Origin: Lycium barbarum | Lineage: Eukaryota > Streptophyta > Magnoliopsida > Solanales > Solanaceae | Direction: 5' to 3' | Assembly: GCF_019175385.1 (NCBI RefSeq) | Contig: NC_083343.1 | Coordinates: 49,250,457 to 49,314,456, forward strand | DNA length: 64,000 nt | Part shown: one piece after another, positions 59,672-64,000 of the stretch | Layout of the letters: each line of letters starts with the position of its first letter | Numbering within the stretch: position 1 is the stretch's first letter | Program-made: the position numbers and the translations under genes | The notes under the pieces: model-generated | What the model saw: only the letters and a program-made list of their open reading frames with translations | The model's database searches: none | Told to the model about the DNA's origin: nothing

Positions 59672-60826
59672 AGAACCCAAAAGGTAACCCCGAGCCTCCA
59701 AGGGAAAAACCAAAATTTGCTGAAAATTTGGTTTACCCATAACCCGTAGGTTATAAACCCAGAAAATCAACCAAAACCAACCGTGAATCGACTTCCAATT
59801 AAAGGAACTTACCATTTCACAATTTTGGGGCTCAAAACCCCAATTTCTACAACCCAAACACAGATAAAAATGATAACTAATGAAATAATCATGTGGAAAT
59901 GCCAAAGTAAAAGTTAGATAGAAAACAAGAAGAATGTCGTGAAATCTCCCAAATCGGAGCTCTCAAGATATGATGAAAATACCAAATAGTCGAAGTCTGA
60001 TTTTTTTTAATAATTGACTGGGACTTTTAGTGACGCTTCACGGTAGTGACAAAAGGCTTTATGCTCGCGAAAGAAGCTCAACGCTTGTGACTAAAGCCTT
60101 TGTGATTGCAATAAATTCCCTCGCCATCGCGAATAAGGATTCACGATCTAGATCGCGACCTAGCTGTAGCAGGACCAGATATTTAAGCTAAAATGGCCAT
60201 AACTTCCTTATACAACCTTGAAATTTTGACGATTCTTTTGCTATGATTCTATAAAAATGATACGGATCTAATGTTTCAATCAAAACACAATTAAGAGCTC
60301 ATTTGATCAATAGGGTACCCTTTATGCCCAAAGAAACGACACCAAAACATCAAATATGAGCGTGACACAATCTTAATTAATTTGAAACTCATATGAATGT
60401 GACCAAAATCTGCGGACAAGTCAAAACTTATCATATGAAGCTGGTCGAATTCTTAAAACCTCGAGACAAGATCTTCTTGACCTGATGTTCACCCTGGTCA
60501 ACTCAAATCCTTTAACTTAACTAGTTTCTCAACCAAAGGTCCAAATAACTTTCGAACCCCTTCGGACCCGAACCAATTACTCTAGTATGCCATAAATCAC
60601 ATTCCGAACCTAATGAAATCGTAAAAACTTCAAAAAAGATGCATTTATCCCCAATGTTGACTTTGGTCAAACTTCCTCATTTCCTTAACCTAAGAGCTTC
60701 CAATTTTGCTAAAACTAATCTGAAACTCATCTAATTGCCTCGGTAACTGTGCCACCTATTCCTGTAAGTCATAAATGCCAAGATGAAACTACAAGAAGGG
60801 TATTTGGGAAAAACAGCCCTAGGACG
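59672..60826 (-). mobile_element. LTR I, right part, lacking its first ~60 bp
   Basis: Aligns with the first ~1.1 kb of LTR L (for example the segment at 60640-60780 with 5160-5290). It carries an inverted repeat AAAGGCTTTA/TAAAGCCTTT (about 60053-60103) in the promoter-proximal region. The LTR start is absent: at about 60826 it passes directly into a J-type leader and PBS. Confidence 0.65.
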
Positions 60827-60830
60827 AACT

Positions 60831-60842
60831 GCTGTGATACCA
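60831..60842 (-). promoter_or_regulatory. PBS beside J2
   Basis: Plus-strand GCTGTGATACCA is the complement of TGGTATCACAGC, one base off the initiator tRNA-Met PBS, 4 bases from the J2 LTR end. Confidence 0.75.
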
Positions 60843-60846
60843 CTTT

Positions 60847-61123
60847 TGTTACTACCCAAACTGGAGGGTCACGACAGACACCTGACCATACTAGTCATGC
60901 ACCACCTTACATATATCTGTAACATTAACATAAAGATAGGTGGGCCGATAGGGCCATCATATGACTCTCAATAAACTCACGAGGAACATGTATGCATCAG
61001 TGTGTTCTGAAAGACTCATCTGACTGTACATCATCTGACTATACATAATAGTCTACAAGCCTCTACTGGAAAACATAACATAACGTGGCCGGGACAAGGC
61101 CCCGCCATACCCATACACATGTG

Positions 61124-61194
<71 letters not shown>

Positions 61195-61909
61195 ACACAC
61201 GACCATGCTAACTCCTGGAATCTCCGAGACAAATGGAGTGGATCAACCTCATCCGCTGAGCTGACATCCTAATAGATGGATCACCAACCTGTATCTCAGA
61301 ACCCGCGGGAATGAAATGCTGCCCCCCAAGCAATAGGGGAGTCAGTACGAATAATGTACCGAATATGTAAGGCATGAAAACAACATATACGTATGAACCA
61401 TGAAAAGCATCTAAGATATATGAGTTAATCTGTGTATTTGAATGTATATGTGTGATCGTTTATCAAGAAATGTCTATATAACTGGAAGTGCCCCTCAAGG
61501 CGTATGACATGCATGCTTTCTTTCAAAAATCATATACATTAGTCATTGTATAATTGTTAGTGCTGTGGAACATACAACTCGATCCATAATGTTAGTGCTG
61601 CGGAATGTGCAGTCCGATCCATATATCATATTGGCCGTTCTGTGGGCATTGTCATACTCATCATCATTGTGTACCAACTGATCAGGTGGTAATACGTATA
61701 TAATGCCTATCCCTTTCCCATACCCTTCGTACATATAATATACGGGTATATAACGCCTTCTGGTCATGGGTCAATATACATATGTATAAATGAATGCAAT
61801 GCATAAGTAAGCTGAATAAATAGAACTCTTGGAGTGACATAAAGTCATACTACCTTCGATAAACATCTTTGAGTTAATATCATAAGTATATGTAATCTCA
61901 AGACCCTAG
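60847..61909 (-). mobile_element. LTR J2, 3' portion (truncated)
   Basis: Its LTR end is at 60847 and it matches J1 and J3 over about 1 kb. It stops at CTCAAGAC (61909), where the leader of the next unit begins. A worn three-hairpin module is at 61312-61361. The 74-codon frame 61543-61767 is not a gene. Confidence 0.75.
61126..61190. repeat. (AT)n microsatellite in J2
   Basis: Uninterrupted AT dinucleotides over ~65 bp. Confidence 0.95.
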
Positions 61910-61917
61910 GGTGAACT

Positions 61918-61929
61918 GCTCTGATACCA
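61918..61929 (-). promoter_or_regulatory. PBS beside J3
   Basis: Plus-strand GCTCTGATACCA, exact complement of TGGTATCAGAGC, directly before the J3 LTR end. Confidence 0.85.
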
Positions 61930-61933
61930 CGTT

Positions 61934-62631
61934 TTTCACGACCCAAATTGGAGGGCCATGACGGGCACGAAACCATACTAGTTAAGCATCACCTGACATA
62001 CATCTGTAACATTAACATAAAGATACGTGGGCTAATACGACCATTATATGACTCTCAATAAAGTCACAAGGAACTTGCATGTACCAATCTGTTATGAAAG
62101 ACTCATCTGACTGTACATCTGACTCTACTAGACTGTCTACAGGCCTTTACAGGAAAAAACATAACACAACGTGGCTGGGACAGGGCTCCGCGATATCCAT
62201 ACACATGTGCATATGTATATATATATATACATACATGCATACGACCCTGCTGACTCTTGGCATCTTCGAAAAAAATGGAATGCATACCTCATCCGCTGAG
62301 CTCACATCCTAATAGATGGATCATAAACCTGTATCTCAGAACCCGTGGGCATGAAATGCAACCCCCAAAGCAATAGGGGAGTCAGTACAAATAATGTACC
62401 GAATATGTAAGGCATGAAAACAACATATACGTAAGAACCATGAAAAGCATCTGAGATATATGAGTTAATCTGTATATCTGAATGTATCTGTGTGACCATT
62501 TATCTTGAAACGTCTGTACAACTCTATATAACTGGAAGTGCCTTTGAGGGCGTATGAAATGCATGCTTTCTTTCAAAAATCATATACATTGGTCATAGTA
62601 TAACTGTTAGTGCTGTGGAATGTACAACCCG
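61934..62631 (-). mobile_element. LTR J3, cut by LTR K
   Basis: Third copy of the J family; same order of landmarks as J2, with the hairpin module at 62342-62401 (partly decayed). It is interrupted at 62631 by K; ACCCG (62627-62631) is the candidate TSD of K. Confidence 0.75.
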
Positions 62632-63273
62632 TGTCACGACCCAGCTAGGGGCCGCGACGGGTACCCGAGGCTGACCACCGAGCACCCCTCATTTCCTCAC
62701 TTGTCATAGTCATTTACGCTTCTTTATCATTCACAAATTCATAATTGCATGAAAATCATTTTTCGGTGGGAAAACACAATTAGTCTATATATATATAAAT
62801 GCCTCATTAGGCTATAAAAATAATATATATAATATATATATGCATGCTGTAGTAGATTTGTTAGACCATCTAACCCACACTACGCACCTACGAGCCTCTA
62901 CTGACATACTATACATGTAGACGGAACAAGACTCCGTCATGCCCAAAATATACATATGTACCAAAAGAATAATCATAAGCACCTCCGAACAATGGAGTGC
63001 TGTCAATCAGCTGACAGCTCCTAAGAATCCAGATCGAGCTCGCCTCCCTGTCTACCTGTGGGCATGAACACAGCGTCCAAAGAAACCAGACGTCAGCACG
63101 AATGTTGTACTGAGTATGAGAGGCATGAACAATAACAACACATCAATAACTAAATGAGACAACAAGTATGGAGCAACTGTACTTGACTGGGAATCATATG
63201 AAAAGAAATGCATGCTGACTTACTTTTATGCTTATCATCATCTCATGTATGCATATCATATATATATATAAAC
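62632..63273 (-). mobile_element. LTR K, cut by LTR O
   Basis: Starts on the plus strand with TGTCACGACCCAGC, the LTR end of the E/M style (GGGGCCGCGACGGGTACCC). The three-hairpin module at 63055-63112 has CTGTG/CACAG in place of CTGCG/CGCAG. It is interrupted at 63273; TAAAC (63269-63273) is the candidate TSD of O. Confidence 0.75.
63055..63112 (-). other. three-hairpin RNA module in LTR K
   Basis: The third stem carries a double compensatory change (CTGTG/CACAG) and the second reads CGTCT/GGACG. Confidence 0.65.
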
Positions 63274-64000
63274 TGTCACACCCCGACCTCGCTGGGGTGT
63301 GATGGGCACCCGACCCTTACTTAGGGCCGAGCGAACCCTCAGACTCTCGCTGCACATAAAATCACGTCAACTCTTTTTTTTTTCTTTAAAACAAATAACA
63401 AAGTACATAGCAAAACTTTTCTTTCAGAAATATTCTTTCTCGTGGCTTTCAAGCCGAACAAACTTGTGATCATACAAAATTCATTACGTACACAGACCGA
63501 CAACCAATACCCACGACACTGTCTGCAAAGTCTCTAATAAGATCCCAAAAGCATAACATACAGAATCTGACTCGGCAGCACTCCGAGAACAAATGGAGCT
63601 TGCCATCTGCACTGGAACATCTTCCATCTGTCCTCAACTCAACTGGGAGTACCTGCGCGGCATGAAACGCAGCCCCTGAAGAACAGGGGGTCAGTACGGA
63701 AATGTACCGAGTATGTAAAGCGGAAATATAACAATATAAGCAAAACCGAGCCAGAAGTATTGGAATAGAACAGGTAGTATCGGATCCAAGTCCGAAACGG
63801 AAATACAGAGTGTGTGGCCAGGACCACGATATATATCATAAGCACGGGGTGTAGCCGTCCGAATCGTGATATGAAACAGAGGTACAAAGCCTAACTGGCA
63901 GGATCATCGTGCGGATCGGGGCACAGAGTGCGACTGACATACCCGCAACCGAAGCTAGGGGTGTAGAACTATAGCCGACTGAGGCATAGTCCGGCTCAAT
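63274..64000 (-). mobile_element. LTR O, 3' portion, runs off the window
   Basis: The LTR end TGTCACACCCCGACC is at 63274. The module at 63652-63709 has CGGTAC/GTACTG, CCCCTG/CAGGGG and CTGCG/CGCAG. The remaining sequence shows no coding similarity. Confidence 0.72.
63652..63709 (-). other. three-hairpin RNA module in LTR O
   Basis: All three stems pair. The second stem is extended to six pairs by a further compensating change. Confidence 0.68.

Noticed and set aside
1..64000. Host genes, tRNA genes, CRISPR arrays, bacterial operons or viral coding regions other than retrotransposon remains
   Set aside because: None seen; short frames fall in LTRs, microsatellites or on the opposite strand of pol.

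Overview
This window is nuclear DNA from a flowering plant. It is a pile of nested LTR retrotransposons of the Ty3/gypsy class, and I found no host gene, tRNA, intact rRNA gene or CRISPR. The coding remains are of the chromovirus type: gag with a CCHC knuckle, protease, reverse transcriptase, RNase H, a DD35E integrase and a C-terminal chromodomain. Together with LTRs of 2.2-3.2 kb and a PBS for initiator tRNA-Met, this points to the Tekay/Del clade. The style of the LTR ends resembles repeats I associate with Solanaceae, but the host is an inference. Such nesting is typical of pericentromeric heterochromatin. Element letters (A-O) are mine.

Layout. 1-3923: LTR pieces D' (-), M (+) and N (-). 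3924-7818: 3' end of element L (+). About 8.69-56.01 kb: an old, dead element C (+), cut into six pieces by later insertions. These are solo LTR G (10052-12276) and solo LTR H (12415-14693) in gag and at the gag/protease boundary, solo LTR F (15403-32655) in RT, and element B (32844-55308, minus) also in RT. F was hit by D (16947-32161), and D by E (20209-28317). B's 3' LTR was hit by A (34769-45835). Target-site duplications (TSDs) give the order: ATAAC for A, AAGGT for B, TATAT for D, GAAAT for E, and 4-of-5 matches for F, G, H and J. 56012-62631: LTR I (-), hit by solo LTR J1, followed by two further J-type LTR pieces that each keep a PBS. 62632-64000: LTRs K and O (-).

A is the best preserved element, with equal 2932-bp LTRs and a 1629-codon reading frame broken by two stops. 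B is more decayed. E is non-autonomous: complete LTRs, PBS and PPT, but instead of gag-pol it has a 207-codon acidic repeat ORF and a 5S-rRNA-like segment. Its ends match A and B, so it was probably mobilised by such relatives.

The most interesting signals are in non-coding RNA. (1) A hairpin about 40 nt downstream of the PBS in A, B and E has an 8-nt loop holding a self-complementary hexamer, GTGCAC in A/B and GCGCGC in E, which looks like a kissing-loop dimerisation site. (2) A module of three consecutive hairpins, with pair-preserving changes, recurs in about ten LTR families 430-600 nt before the LTR end. (3) A splice donor lies 180-265 nt after the TATA box in nearly every LTR, and a branch point plus acceptor lies 2 nt before the ORF ATG. 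This implies a 2.5-2.8-kb leader intron that removes the PBS and the hairpin from the translated RNA. (4) Family-specific palindromes sit just upstream of the TATA box. (5) A hairpin abuts the PPT. All five are read by eye and need alignment and RNA data.
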